Assembly (NCBI GenBank): GCA_947168485.1
Contig: CAMVLZ010000012.1
Location: 1 to 40,231, forward strand
From: an uncultured Bacillota bacterium
Lineage (GTDB): Bacteria; Bacillota_I; Bacilli_A; RF39; UBA660
Direction: 5' to 3'
DNA length: 40,231 nt
Shown in pieces: positions 1 to 8,545 of the stretch. The notes below the pieces were generated by a model that saw only the letters and a program-made list of their open reading frames with translations, made no database searches and had not been told where the DNA came from. The translations under genes and the position numbers were made by a program. Each line of letters opens with the position of its first letter. The first letter of the stretch is position 1.

Positions 1-1
1 T

Positions 2-214
2 ACTAGAGGATTTATACTTGTTAATGAAAATGAAGAACTAATACATAAAATAGAAAACAAAGCAGAACAAGTAATTAATGAATCTCTAAAAGATCCAAAA
101 ACAAACTTCATTATTTTAAAATCTAATCTAACTGAAGCACTATATCCATTTATAAACAATTTAACAGGTAGAAAACCAATAATTCTACCAATCATTCAAG
201 ATATAAAGAAGTAG
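2..214 (+). CDS. rnj: Ribonuclease J, C-terminal fragment
   Basis: The 5' part lies outside the window; 70 codons and a TAG stop remain. The fragment begins TRGFILVNENEELI and ends with RKPIILPIIQDI. These match the C-terminal region of RNase J1/J2, where an SRGFVYVRE-like segment and a RRPMILPIIMEI-like end are typical. RNase J is a metallo-beta-lactamase 5' exonuclease and endonuclease that works in mRNA turnover and rRNA maturation in Bacillota. The catalytic domain cannot be seen here, so J1 and J2 cannot be told apart. The gene converges on rny, which encodes another core RNA-decay enzyme, and is followed at once by a hairpin terminator. Confidence 0.85.
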   Translation, partial: TRGFILVNENEELIHKIENKAEQVINESLKDPKTNFIILKSNLTEALYPFINNLTGRKPIILPIIQDIKK

Positions 215-232
215 TAATACTTCTTTTTTTTA
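205..232 (+). terminator. Intrinsic terminator of the RNase J gene
   Basis: A perfect 9-bp stem (205-213 with 218-226) closes on a GTAA tetraloop and is followed by more T residues. The left arm includes the last codons of the RNase J gene. Confidence 0.8.
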
Positions 233-260
233 TAAAAAAAAGAAGCATTATTTTGCTTCT
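230..260 (-). terminator. Intrinsic terminator of rny
   Basis: The stem AGAAGCA/TGCTTCT (241-247 with 254-260) reads on the minus strand into a run of T (the A run at 233-240). The stem overlaps the last codons and stop of rny. Confidence 0.8.
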
Positions 261-1801
261 TCTTGAACTCTTGTTTCTCTAACAACTGTTATCTTGATAG
301 TACCAGGATATTTCATATTTTCTTCTATTTGTTCTTTTACTTCACGAGCTATCTTATATGTTTCCATATCATCAACATCTTCAGGTTTAACAATTACACG
401 TAATTCTCTACCTGCTTGTAAAGCATAAGCTTGTTGAACACCTTTAATACTATTACCAACTTCTTCAAGTTGAGATAAACGTTGAATATAATTTTCTAAT
501 GAATCATTACGAGCTCCTGGACGTGATGCTGATAAAGCATCCGCAATTGCTACTATAGAAGATATAACAGATGTAACTTGAGTATCACCATGATGTGAAG
601 CTATAGCATTAACTACAACTTCATTCTCATGGAATTTTTTAGCTATATCTACACCAATATCTACATGAGAACCTTCTATTTCATGATCTATTGCTTTACC
701 AATATCATGTAATAATCCAGCTCTTTTAGCTAATTGTACATTCTCACCCATCTCTCCAGCAATTAAACCAGATAATTGAGCAACTTCTATAGAATGATTA
801 AGTACATTTTGACCATAACTAGTTCTAAAATGTAATTTACCAATTAACTCTAATAATTCAGAATCAAACTTAGTAAGACCTAATTCAAATATAGCATCTT
901 GTCCAAATTGAATAATCTTACCTTTCATATCTTTACAAACTTTATCATAAACTTCTTCAATTCTAGTAGGATGAATTCTTCCATCTTTAATTAAAGTTTC
1001 TAAAGTAACTCTAGCCATCTCTCTACGTAGAGGATCAAAACTAGATAAAACTACTGCTTCAGGAGTATCATCAATAATTAAATCTACACCAGTAACAGCT
1101 TCAATAGTTCTAATATTTCTACCTTCTCTACCAATTAATCTACCCTTCATTTCATCATTAGGTAAATCAACAACAGTAATAGTTTGATCATTAGCTATAT
1201 CAGAAGCATATCTTTGCATAGAAGTAACAATATACTCTCTAGCAGTTTTATCTGCCTCTAATTTAGCTTCATCTTCTCTCTCATGAATATATTCAGCTAT
1301 TTCTCTATTCATATTTTCTTTAACAATAGCCATTACTTTTTCACGAGCTTTTTCCTTACTAAATCCTGAGATTTTTTCAAGTTCATCCAATTGTTGTTTA
1401 ATAATTTCGTCCACTTTACTCTTCTCTTCTTGAATCTCAGTAAGACGCACACTAAGTTTTTCCTCTTTATCATCCAAAGATTTTTCTCTTTTTTGAATTA
1501 ATTCATCTCTCTTATCTATATTAGCTTCTCTTTGCATTAATCTGTCTTCAGAAGCCTTTATTTCAGATTTCTTTTCACGAATTTCCTTATCAAGTTCAAT
1601 TTTAGCTTTATGTGCCTCTTCCTTTAATTGAATAGCAGAATCTCTCTTAGCCTTTTCAATTTCTTTATTAGCCTTATTCAATAGATTTTCTGCTTTCTTT
1701 TCTGCTTTATTAACTTTTAAATTATTTATAACAATAGCTATAAAAAAGCCAACAATTAAGCCTATCAAAACAAGTAAAATGGAGAATACAGTACTATTCA
1801 T
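248..1801 (-). CDS. rny: Ribonuclease Y
   Basis: This membrane-bound endoribonuclease starts bulk mRNA decay in Bacillota. It is 517 residues long, a normal length for the family. The order is one N-terminal transmembrane segment (about 5-25), a long charged coiled coil (about 30-200), a KH RNA-binding domain with GREGRN at 224-229, and an HD phosphohydrolase domain with the metal-binding pair H365-D366 in LLHDIGKAID. The start is supported by GGAGG six bases upstream of ATG. A TTGACA/TACAAT promoter lies just upstream. It faces the RNase J gene, so two RNA-decay enzymes converge here. Confidence 0.97.
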   Translation of the reverse strand: MNSTVFSILLVLIGLIVGFFIAIVINNLKVNKAEKKAENLLNKANKEIEKAKRDSAIQLKEEAHKAKIELDKEIREKKSEIKASEDRLMQREANIDKRDELIQKREKSLDDKEEKLSVRLTEIQEEKSKVDEIIKQQLDELEKISGFSKEKAREKVMAIVKENMNREIAEYIHEREDEAKLEADKTAREYIVTSMQRYASDIANDQTITVVDLPNDEMKGRLIGREGRNIRTIEAVTGVDLIIDDTPEAVVLSSFDPLRREMARVTLETLIKDGRIHPTRIEEVYDKVCKDMKGKIIQFGQDAIFELGLTKFDSELLELIGKLHFRTSYGQNVLNHSIEVAQLSGLIAGEMGENVQLAKRAGLLHDIGKAIDHEIEGSHVDIGVDIAKKFHENEVVVNAIASHHGDTQVTSVISSIVAIADALSASRPGARNDSLENYIQRLSQLEEVGNSIKGVQQAYALQAGRELRVIVKPEDVDDMETYKIAREVKEQIEENMKYPGTIKITVVRETRVQEEAK

Positions 1802-1839
1802 AATATTCCTCCATTCAGATTAACTAATAATCTAAATTT

Positions 1840-1868
1840 ATTGTAAATTTAAACAAGTACTTTGTCAA
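1840..1868 (-). promoter_or_regulatory. Promoter of rny
   Basis: On the minus strand TTGACA (1863-1868) is separated by exactly 17 bases from TACAAT (1840-1845), a near-consensus sigma-A type promoter. It stands 38 bases from the rny start codon. Confidence 0.8.
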
Positions 1869-1893
1869 GTTTTGAACAAAATAAAAAGATCAC

Positions 1894-2283
1894 TTAGAAG
1901 ACTCTAAAAAGACGAATTAACTCTATTATTACAACAGTAAAAACAATTAAAAAAGCACCTATAATAACAATCTTATTAGTCACAGGTGTATTACTCACTT
2001 TCTTAGAATTCTTAAACGAAAAGAATAAAGAAATAATAAAAAATATAATTGAAATAACACCATATGCTATAGATAGAAATAAGAATATATTAAATAACAA
2101 TTCATTTTGAGCAAAAGCACCAACTAATGAAATAATTAACATAATACAAAGAACTGAAGGAACTATAAAAAATAGATTAACAATTGAAAATATTAGTGAG
2201 CAATCTACTTTATTAATTCTTTCTTCTTTCTTTCCATTATTATCCATAGATTTTTTTTCTAATTGAGAAATATCTTGTTTCAT
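1894..2283 (-). CDS. Small membrane protein of unknown function
   Basis: I do not recognise this 129-residue protein. The first 27 residues are charged and hydrophilic. Three hydrophobic segments follow, at about 29-57, 63-90 and 104-125, the last two separated by a basic stretch (FKNSKK). This suggests a three-span membrane protein with a cytoplasmic N-terminal tail. GGTGAT lies just upstream of the chosen ATG; the second Met (residue 12) has no ribosome binding site. It sits between recA and rny, both on the same strand, and I see no strong terminator after it. Confidence 0.6.
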   Translation of the reverse strand: MKQDISQLEKKSMDNNGKKEERINKVDCSLIFSIVNLFFIVPSVLCIMLIISLVGAFAQNELLFNIFLFLSIAYGVISIIFFIISLFFSFKNSKKVSNTPVTNKIVIIGAFLIVFTVVIIELIRLFRVF

Positions 2284-2306
2284 ATTATCACCACTATAAG
2301 TATAAC

Positions 2307-2336
2307 AAAAAAAGATGATTATTTATCATCTTTTTT
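2307..2336 (-). terminator. Intrinsic terminator of recA
   Basis: A 12-bp stem (2308-2319 with 2325-2336) with a five-base loop includes the recA stop codon. It is followed on the minus strand by a T run (A at 2307-2313). Confidence 0.8.
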
Positions 2337-3353
2337 ACTAGTCTTTTTATCTTTATTTAATTGAATTCCAAAATATTCACGTACTTTATCTTCCAATTCT
2401 TCTCTTAATTCTACATTATCTTTAAGTAGTAATTTAACATTTTCTTTTCCTTGACCTAACTTCTCACCTTGATATGCATACCAAGCACCACTCTTTTCAA
2501 GTATTCCACTTTCAGCAGCTAAATCAATTAATTCTCCTTCTTTAGAAACACCTTCACCATACATAATATCTACTTCACAAGATCTAAATGGAGGAGCAAC
2601 TTTATTCTTAACAACTTTAATACTTGTTCTATTACCAACTACTCCTTCTCCTAATTTAATTTGTTCTTTTCTTCTAATTTCTAATCTAATTGAAGAATAG
2701 AATTTTAAAGCTCTACCACCAGTAGTAGTTTCAGGATTACCAAATAAAACTCCAACTTTTTCTCTTAACTGATTTATAAAAATAACAGTAGTATTAGTCT
2801 TACTAATAGTTCCAGAAAGTTTTCTAAGAGCTTGCGACATAAGTCTAGCTTGAAGTCCAACATGAGAATCTCCCATCTCACCATCTATTTCAGCTTGAGG
2901 AACAAGTGCAGCAACAGAGTCAATAACAACAATACTTAAAGCTTTACTCTTAACTAAAGCATCACAAATCTCTAAAGCTTGCTCACCAGTATCAGGTTGA
3001 GATAATAGTAAATCATCTATATTAACTCCTAATCTTTTAGCATATACAGGATCTAGTGCATGTTCTGCATCTATAAAAGCAGCTCTACCACCTAACTTTT
3101 GATGTTCAGCAATAGCTTGTAAAGCAAAAGTAGTCTTACCACTTGATTCAGGTCCAAATATTTCAATAATTCTTCCTTTAGGATAACCACCTACTCCTAA
3201 TGCAATATCTAATGATAAACATCCACTACTAACAGCATCTACTTGTAAATGAGAATTCTCACCCAACTTCATAATAGATCCTTTTCCAAATTGTTTTTCT
3301 ATATCATTTAATACTTGTTCTAAAGCTTTATCTTCCTCTTTTTTTGTTTTCAT
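2319..3353 (-). CDS. recA: RecA recombinase
   Basis: This ATP-dependent strand-exchange protein of homologous recombination also triggers LexA self-cleavage in the SOS response. It is 344 residues long, as usual. The Walker A motif GPESSGKTT is at 67-75, the Walker B strand is in the [14 protein letters not shown] segment, and the L2-region pattern [20 protein letters not shown] is followed by GGRAL. AGGAGG precedes the ATG at good spacing. The promoter and a candidate LexA box lie directly upstream. pgsA lies upstream on the same strand, as in many Bacillota, but a terminator separates the two. Confidence 0.98.
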   Translation of the reverse strand: MKTKKEEDKALEQVLNDIEKQFGKGSIMKLGENSHLQVDAVSSGCLSLDIALGVGGYPKGRIIEIFGPESSGKTTFALQAIAEHQKLGGRAAFIDAEHALDPVYAKRLGVNIDDLLLSQPDTGEQALEICDALVKSKALSIVVIDSVAALVPQAEIDGEMGDSHVGLQARLMSQALRKLSGTISKTNTTVIFINQLREKVGVLFGNPETTTGGRALKFYSSIRLEIRRKEQIKLGEGVVGNRTSIKVVKNKVAPPFRSCEVDIMYGEGVSKEGELIDLAAESGILEKSGAWYAYQGEKLGQGKENVKLLLKDNVELREELEDKVREYFGIQLNKDKKTSKKDDK

Positions 3354-3380
3354 AAATCCTCCTTAAGTAATTACAATTAC

Positions 3381-3409
3381 ATTGTACATTATTTTTTTTA
3401 TCTTTGCAA
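3381..3409 (-). promoter_or_regulatory. Promoter of recA
   Basis: TTGCAA (3404-3409) and TACAAT (3381-3386) on the minus strand are separated by 17 bases. Confidence 0.7.
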
Positions 3410-3417
3410 CACTTTTT

Positions 3418-3431
3418 CGAACTTTTGTTTT
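3418..3431 (-). promoter_or_regulatory. Candidate LexA (SOS) operator upstream of recA
   Basis: CGAACTTTTGTTTT on the plus strand resembles the Bacillus-type LexA box, built on GAAC-N4-GTTY. It lies nine bases upstream of the recA -35 box. The right half-site is imperfect, and no lexA gene is in the window to support it. Confidence 0.5.
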
Positions 3432-3460
3432 ATATACAAAATTCTTTACAAATTTATTAA

Positions 3461-3496
3461 AACAAATAAAAAGTTCTTACGAATAAGAACTTTTTA
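3461..3496 (-). terminator. Intrinsic terminator of pgsA
   Basis: A perfect 13-bp stem (3467-3479 with 3484-3496) has a four-base loop and reads into a T-rich run on the minus strand. Confidence 0.85.
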
Positions 3497-3510
3497 TATA
3501 CTAATTATTA

Positions 3511-4113
3511 TTATTTTTTCTTTTCATCAAAAATGTATTTTTTATTCATTACAAAATATTGTACCCCACTTATTATAGACATAATACATGCAAAATATAA
3601 TAAGAAATGAGATATATGTAATGATGTAAATAATGAGAATGGTAAATCATAGAAAAATGCTAAAACTAATCCAACCATTAATGAAGCAGTTTTTAATTTA
3701 CCAGATCCTATAGCAGCAACTACATCACCTTTAGAAGCAGCTTGCATCTTAATAGCATCTACACAAGTATCTCTTAATACAATAATTACAGCTATAACTA
3801 CTGGAAAGAATCCATGAGCAGCTAAAATAATTAATGATGAATTAACAAGTATCTTATCTGCAATAGCATCTAACATCTTTCCTAAATTAGTAACTTGATT
3901 ATTCTTACGAGCAAGATAACCATCTAAGAAATCAGTTAAACTAGCTATAATAAATATTCCACCAGCAATCAAATATTGTAATCCAATCTTACCAGCAGGA
4001 CCAGCATATTGTGGAAAATCTAATCCAACAGTATGAAATGGAAATAACAATAAAACAATTACCACAACAGTTAAGAATATTCTTAAAAAAGTTAACTTAG
4101 TAGGTGTATTCAC
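3511..4113 (-). CDS. pgsA: CDP-diacylglycerol-glycerol-3-phosphate 3-phosphatidyltransferase
   Basis: This integral membrane enzyme makes phosphatidylglycerol phosphate from CDP-diacylglycerol and glycerol 3-phosphate, the committed step to phosphatidylglycerol. It has 200 residues and several hydrophobic spans. The CDP-alcohol phosphatidyltransferase signature D-x2-D-G-x2-A-R-x8-G-x3-D-x3-D is complete at D61, D64, G65, A68, R69, G78, D82 and D86. Two purine-rich ribosome binding sites (AAAGGAG and GGAG) lie upstream of the ATG. Its start overlaps the end of the RodZ-like gene by 17 bases, the same pairing seen in Bacillus. Confidence 0.95.
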   Translation of the reverse strand: MNTPTKLTFLRIFLTVVVIVLLLFPFHTVGLDFPQYAGPAGKIGLQYLIAGGIFIIASLTDFLDGYLARKNNQVTNLGKMLDAIADKILVNSSLIILAAHGFFPVVIAVIIVLRDTCVDAIKMQAASKGDVVAAIGSGKLKTASLMVGLVLAFFYDLPFSLFTSLHISHFLLYFACIMSIISGVQYFVMNKKYIFDEKKK

Positions 4114-4585
4114 TTACACTCCACACTCCTTTCAACTCTTTAGTAATATTAGGTTTCTTATGAACATTTAAAAATATAATATAAATAATTAAACATAAAA
4201 CTAATACTACACAAATAAATACTATTACAGGCATAATATTAAACTTAGGTTTTTTTACTAATGTATAAGGAGATACTATCTTCTTATCATTTTTCTCTTC
4301 CATTACTTTTTGAGCTTTTTGAATATCTTCTAAAGATATTTTAGAAGTTTTTTCAAATAAAAAATCATTAAATTGATCATTAACCTTATCTACATCAACA
4401 CCTAAATATTTAGCATAACGTTTAATATATTCTTTTAATTCATAAACATCTTTAAAAGCTCTAACATTACCACTTTCTATATTTTCAAGCAAGGTAGTAG
4501 AAAGTTCTAAGTCTTCAGATACTTCAGTTAAACTAACTCCATTTTTAATACGAGCAGTTTTTAAATAATTACCTAGTTCTTTCAT
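4097..4585 (-). CDS. RodZ-like helix-turn-helix membrane protein (short)
   Basis: The protein has 162 residues. The first 70 form a HTH_25-type domain (MKELGNYLKTARIKNGVSL, then an ESG turn and the LKEYIKRYAKYLGVD segment). A linker and one transmembrane span (about 117-139) follow, with a short outer tail of about 23 residues. RodZ couples MreB to wall synthesis in rod-shaped cells. Full-length RodZ has a much larger outer domain, which is missing here. I start at the ATG preceded by AAGGTG; an upstream in-frame ATG lies inside the 3' end of rnpB and has no ribosome binding site. The RodZ-pgsA pairing supports the assignment. Confidence 0.8.
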   Translation of the reverse strand: MKELGNYLKTARIKNGVSLTEVSEDLELSTTLLENIESGNVRAFKDVYELKEYIKRYAKYLGVDVDKVNDQFNDFLFEKTSKISLEDIQKAQKVMEEKNDKKIVSPYTLVKKPKFNIMPVIVFICVVLVLCLIIYIIFLNVHKKPNITKELKGVWSVSEYTY

Positions 4586-4610
4586 ATTCACCTTCTTTTC
4601 TAAAACAAAA

Positions 4611-4958
4611 AAATAATATAAATAAGCCATGTTCTGTTCCTATTTCTAGGCGACAAACATTTATCTACCATTACGGTCTCTGATTTTATTCATTTCTAAA
4701 ATACAGAACTCCCCTACCAAATTTGGGTTTCTCGTTCATGGGGTTTACCTCGTTTCATTTCTCTATTTCTAAAGAATTCGTCACTGTGGCACTTCAGTAT
4801 TCCTCATATCCGAAGACTTAGATTCCTACTGCCGTCAGTCAAAGACTGCCTAAGGTTATTTATTCCCTTAGCATGATCACTACTACCATCTCAGGATAGT
4901 ACGAGCATGGACTTTCCTCAAGAGTTTTACCACTCCAGCGTTTGTCTATATATTATTT
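4611..4958 (-). ncRNA. rnpB: RNase P RNA, type B
   Basis: This is the catalytic RNA that trims tRNA 5' ends. On the minus strand I can read the conserved elements in order: GAGGAAAGTCCATGCTC, GGCAGTCTTTGACTGACGGC, TCGGATATG, GTGCCACAGTGACG, AACGAGGTAAACCCC, a GAGAAACCCAAATTTGG core and the 3' ACAGAACATGGCTTA. Their wording matches the Bacillus (type B) RNA. Ends are inferred from the P1 helix: 4949-4958 pairs perfectly with 4611-4620 over 10 bp. A T run follows on the minus strand, so P1 probably also acts as the terminator. By this model the 5' end overlaps the gpsB stop codon. The gpsB-rnpB neighbourhood is conserved in Bacillus. Confidence 0.95.
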
Positions 4959-5294
4959 ATCTTGTTTTTCTTTTAAATTTTCATAAACTACTTTTTCTAA
5001 TTGAGATAATCTCTTAATAATATCAACATTAGAAACATCATTATTCTCATTACTTTTAGCAATTTCCATACTCATTTGAGAATTTCTTAATTCTTGCTTT
5101 AAATTCATTATTTCAGCAAGTAAATCAGCTTTTTCTTTTTCTAAACCATTAATAATATTAAGAAAATTTTCATAATCTTCAATTACAACATCTAAGAATT
5201 GATCAACTTCTTTTAATCGATATCCACGTGTATCTATTTTAAATTCCTTAACATAAATATCATGTGGAGTAAAATTAATTTTATTTTGATACAT
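4953..5294 (-). CDS. gpsB: Cell cycle protein GpsB (DivIVA family)
   Basis: GpsB is a membrane-associated coiled-coil adaptor that moves PBP1 between sidewall and septum. The protein has 113 residues. Its N-terminal DivIVA-type domain reads FTPHDIYVKEF, then RGYRLKEVDQFLD, followed by a coiled coil (about 40-75). A short linker and a C-terminal helix (about 90-113) complete it. The start is the ATG with GGTGAT upstream; the frame stays open further upstream with a hydrophobic run, which I reject as untranslated. A TTGACA/GATAAT promoter lies upstream. It is divergent from recU-ponA, and PonA is the known client of GpsB in Bacillus. Confidence 0.93.
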   Translation of the reverse strand: MYQNKINFTPHDIYVKEFKIDTRGYRLKEVDQFLDVVIEDYENFLNIINGLEKEKADLLAEIMNLKQELRNSQMSMEIAKSNENNDVSNVDIIKRLSQLEKVVYENLKEKQDK

Positions 5295-5322
5295 ATTTAT
5301 CACCAATCCCTTACTAAAATAT

Positions 5323-5351
5323 ATTATCACATTATTAAATATTTTTGTCAA
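5323..5351 (-). promoter_or_regulatory. Promoter of gpsB
   Basis: Consensus TTGACA (5346-5351) is followed after 17 bases by GATAAT (5323-5328) on the minus strand. It lies inside the open frame extending upstream of gpsB, which supports the shorter gene start. Confidence 0.75.
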
Positions 5352-5415
5352 TTTATTATAACCCAAATATTGCGAATAAAAAATAAAAGTTATAGCAATA
5401 AATATAATCTTATTG

Positions 5416-5421
5416 TATAAT
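5416..5421 (+). promoter_or_regulatory. -10 box of the recU-ponA operon
   Basis: TATAAT sits 17 bases before the recU start codon. I do not see a good -35 box at the expected distance. Confidence 0.5.
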
Positions 5422-5438
5422 AAATAATAGGTGATGAG

Positions 5439-6026
5439 ATGAATTATCCTAGTGGAATAAAACATACTAATAACTCTAATATATCTAAAGATATTAAATA
5501 TGATAATAGAGGTATGACTCTAGAAAATGAGATTAATTCTGCTAATGAATATTATAGGTTAATGGATAAAGCTTATATATATAAGAAACCTACTCCTATA
5601 AAAATTGTTAAAACAGATTATCCTTCTAGAGATAAAGCTGTAATTAAAGAAGCTTATTTCACAGTACCATCTACAACTGATTATAATGGTATTTATAAAG
5701 GATATTATATTGACTTTGAAGCTAAAGAAACTAAGAGTAAAACTTCATTCTCATTAAATAACATTCATCCACATCAAATAGAACATTTAAAAAATATTAG
5801 TAGGCATAAAGGAATAGGATTTCTAATAGTAAGATTTACTACTCTAAATAAAACATATTTATTGTTAATAAATGACTTATTAGAGTTTTTAAATACAAGT
5901 GAAAGAAAATCTATTCCAATTGATTTTTTTGATAAAAAAGGATATATTATAAAGGATAGTTTAAAACCTACTATTGATTATTTAAAAGTAATAGATAAAG
6001 TAATGGAGGGGAACAATGGCAAATAA
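5439..6026 (+). CDS. recU: Holliday junction resolvase RecU
   Basis: RecU is the Gram-positive resolvase that cuts four-way junctions at the end of recombination and helps chromosome segregation. It has 195 residues, the normal size. The nuclease core is clear: NRGMTLENEIN near the N-terminus, then GIYKGYYIDFEAKETK (84-99), with acidic residues D81, D92 and E94 and the lysine K96 of the D...E-x-K active site. HPHQIEHL follows at 110-117. AGGTGATGAG lies upstream of the ATG. It overlaps ponA by 11 bases, so the two are translationally coupled, as in Bacillus. Confidence 0.96.
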   Translation: MNYPSGIKHTNNSNISKDIKYDNRGMTLENEINSANEYYRLMDKAYIYKKPTPIKIVKTDYPSRDKAVIKEAYFTVPSTTDYNGIYKGYYIDFEAKETKSKTSFSLNNIHPHQIEHLKNISRHKGIGFLIVRFTTLNKTYLLLINDLLEFLNTSERKSIPIDFFDKKGYIIKDSLKPTIDYLKVIDKVMEGNNGK

Positions 6027-8514
6027 AAGTAATGTTAAAAAGAGAGTTTCAAAAAAGAAAAAGAATGCTAAAAAGAATATATTGTTAATACCATTTATAT
6101 TAATGGCTGTTGCAATAATGTTATTAGTATATTTAATACTAGGATTAGACTTTACTATATTAACTGGTTTAGTATTAGCAATTATCTTATTACTAATTAA
6201 TATGCTTAATAATATAAGAAATAATAAACGTAGAAAGAAATTAATTAGTTTTGTTCTAATAGTTATTCTTACTTTAGCAATCTTAGGAGTTGCTGGATTC
6301 TGTGCATTTATTATTTATATTAAAACTATCGCAGATCCAAGATTTAAAGTTAGTAAATTAAATACACCTGAAATAACTATTATTTATGATAAAGATGATA
6401 AATTAATTACTAAATTAGGTTCAGAACAACGTGAAAAAGTAAACTATGAAGAATTACCTGAAGTATTAGTAGATGCTATTGTTGCTACTGAAGATTCAAG
6501 ATTCTTCCAACACAACGGTTTTGATGCTCCACGTTTCTTAAAAGCAGGAGTTGGACAAGTCCTTGGTCATTCTGATGCCGGTGGTGCTTCTACTTTATCA
6601 ATGCAAGTTGTTAAAAACAGTTTCACTGATGCAAAAATAGATTCTGGTGTTGCTGGAGTTATTCGTAAATTTGAAGATATTTATCTAGCTGTTTATAAAT
6701 TAGAAAAGAAATATACTAAAGAAGAAATAATTGAATACTATGTTAATAACCACTTCTTAGGTGGAAATATCTATGGAGTTGAAGAAGCTGCTCAAACATA
6801 TTTTGGTAAATCAGTCTCTGATTTAAACTTATCTGAAGCAGCAACTATAGCTGGTATGTTTAAATCACCTAACTTCTATAGACCAAATGCTAATCCTAAG
6901 AATGCTACTGCTCGTAGAGCGACAGTTTTATACTTAATGAAACGTCATGGTTATATAACAGAAGAACAAGAAGAGATGGCTAATGATATTCCAATGGAAT
7001 CATTAACTCATGAAGCTAAAAAACAAGAAAGTAAATATCAAGGATACATTGATACTGTAGTTGAAGAAATAAAAGATACTTATGGAGTTAATCCTTATAC
7101 AACTTCATTAAAAATATATACAAATTTAGATAGAGATAAACAAAAAGCAGTTGATGATGTATTAAATGGAAAGAATTATACATGGAAAGATAAAAAATTA
7201 GATACTGGTGTTGCTGTATTAAATACAGAAACAGGAGCTATTCAAGCTATTGGTGCTGGTAGACATAGAAGTGGTGCAGCAAGTACTTGGAATAATGCTA
7301 CTGATATTAAGCGACAACCAGGATCTACTGCTAAACCATTATTTGATTATGGACCAGGTATTGAATTTAATGATTGGTCTACTGGAAAGATGTTTAATGA
7401 TGCTCCATATAGTTATTCTAATGGAACACCAATTCATAACTGGGATAATGGATACTATGGAAATATATCTTTAAGAAGAGCCTTATCCGCATCAAGAAAT
7501 ATACCTGCTCTTAAAGCTTTCCAACAAGTAGATAATAAAAAGATAATTGAATTTGTACAAAGTTTAGGAATTGAACCTGAAATTGAAAATGGACAAATCC
7601 ATGAAGCACACTCAATCGGAGCCTTCACTGGAGTTAATCCATTACAAATGGCTGCTGCATATGCTGCATTCTCAAATGGAGGATATTATAATAAACCTTA
7701 TGCAGTTAGAAAAATAGAATTTAGATTATCAGGAAAAGTTGAAGAACATAAAAAAGATAAGAAGAAAGTAATGTCTGATGCTACAGCATATATGATTGCT
7801 GATGTACTTCAAGATGTTAACTTAAACGGTGGTACTCCACATAATGTTGCTGTTAAAACTGGTACTACAAACTTTGATGAAGCTACTAAAGCTAAATATG
7901 GATTACCAGGAGATGCAATTAGAGATTCATGGGCAATTGGATTCTCAACTAAGACAGTAATTGGTATGTGGTATGGTTATGATTCTATTGATAAGAATTA
8001 TGTATCACATAACATTCCAGCAAGTATTGCTAAAGATAAAGAATTTATTGCATTAGTAAATTCTGGAGCTATGGAATCTAATAGAGCAAACTTTAAACAA
8101 CCAAATAGTGTTGTAAGATATGGTAGTGAATTATATAAGAAAGGTACTAAACCTGAAAAAACAGAAGCACCAGCAAGCTTAAAAGCTCCTGGAAACTTAA
8201 GAGTATCTTATAATTCAGGTAATCAAACATTATCAATATCATGGAGTGCTGTAAGTAGAGTTAAAGATGATTCTACATATGGAGAATTCGGATATTATAT
8301 TTATAGAAATGGTACTTTAGTTGGTTGGACTACATCTACATCATATTCAATCACAACATCTGAACCAACAGGTACATATAAAGTTCAAGCTGGATATAAA
8401 GGTTACAGTGGAATACAAGCAGGTTCAGCAAGTAATAAATTCACATATACTGTTGAAGAACCTGATCCTGAACCAGAAGAAACCCCAGAACCAGAAACAA
8501 CTGAAACGCCATAA
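6016..8514 (+). CDS. ponA: Penicillin-binding protein 1A, bifunctional
   Basis: This class A PBP polymerises glycan strands and cross-links peptides outside the membrane. It has 832 residues. After a lysine-rich N-terminus come three hydrophobic spans (about 21-43, 46-65 and 77-102). The GT51 domain follows with the catalytic region ATEDSRFFQH (E159). The transpeptidase domain has S-T-A-K at 437-440, S-R-N at 493-495 and K-T-G-T at 614-617. A fibronectin type III-like domain (about 722-813) and a Pro/Glu/Thr-rich tail (814-832) end the protein. Three N-terminal spans rather than the usual one are odd but still leave the catalytic part outside. GGAGGGG precedes the ATG. Confidence 0.97.
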   Translation: MANKSNVKKRVSKKKKNAKKNILLIPFILMAVAIMLLVYLILGLDFTILTGLVLAIILLLINMLNNIRNNKRRKKLISFVLIVILTLAILGVAGFCAFIIYIKTIADPRFKVSKLNTPEITIIYDKDDKLITKLGSEQREKVNYEELPEVLVDAIVATEDSRFFQHNGFDAPRFLKAGVGQVLGHSDAGGASTLSMQVVKNSFTDAKIDSGVAGVIRKFEDIYLAVYKLEKKYTKEEIIEYYVNNHFLGGNIYGVEEAAQTYFGKSVSDLNLSEAATIAGMFKSPNFYRPNANPKNATARRATVLYLMKRHGYITEEQEEMANDIPMESLTHEAKKQESKYQGYIDTVVEEIKDTYGVNPYTTSLKIYTNLDRDKQKAVDDVLNGKNYTWKDKKLDTGVAVLNTETGAIQAIGAGRHRSGAASTWNNATDIKRQPGSTAKPLFDYGPGIEFNDWSTGKMFNDAPYSYSNGTPIHNWDNGYYGNISLRRALSASRNIPALKAFQQVDNKKIIEFVQSLGIEPEIENGQIHEAHSIGAFTGVNPLQMAAAYAAFSNGGYYNKPYAVRKIEFRLSGKVEEHKKDKKKVMSDATAYMIADVLQDVNLNGGTPHNVAVKTGTTNFDEATKAKYGLPGDAIRDSWAIGFSTKTVIGMWYGYDSIDKNYVSHNIPASIAKDKEFIALVNSGAMESNRANFKQPNSVVRYGSELYKKGTKPEKTEAPASLKAPGNLRVSYNSGNQTLSISWSAVSRVKDDSTYGEFGYYIYRNGTLVGWTTSTSYSITTSEPTGTYKVQAGYKGYSGIQAGSASNKFTYTVEEPDPEPEETPEPETTETP

Positions 8515-8545
8515 AAAAAGAAGAATTAAATATTCTTCTTTTTTT
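8513..8545. terminator. Bidirectional terminator between ponA and nth
   Basis: A 13-bp A/T-rich stem (8514-8526 with 8532-8544) has T runs on both strands. It contains the end of both convergent genes. Confidence 0.8.

Noticed and set aside
4586-4630. Longer start of the RodZ-like gene
   Set aside because: The upstream ATG is in the conserved 3' end of the RNase P RNA and has no ribosome binding site; the ATG at 4585 has AAGGTG.
5295-5465. Hydrophobic N-terminal extension of GpsB
   Set aside because: It spans the TTGACA/GATAAT promoter and has no ribosome binding site; known GpsB proteins start at the chosen Met.
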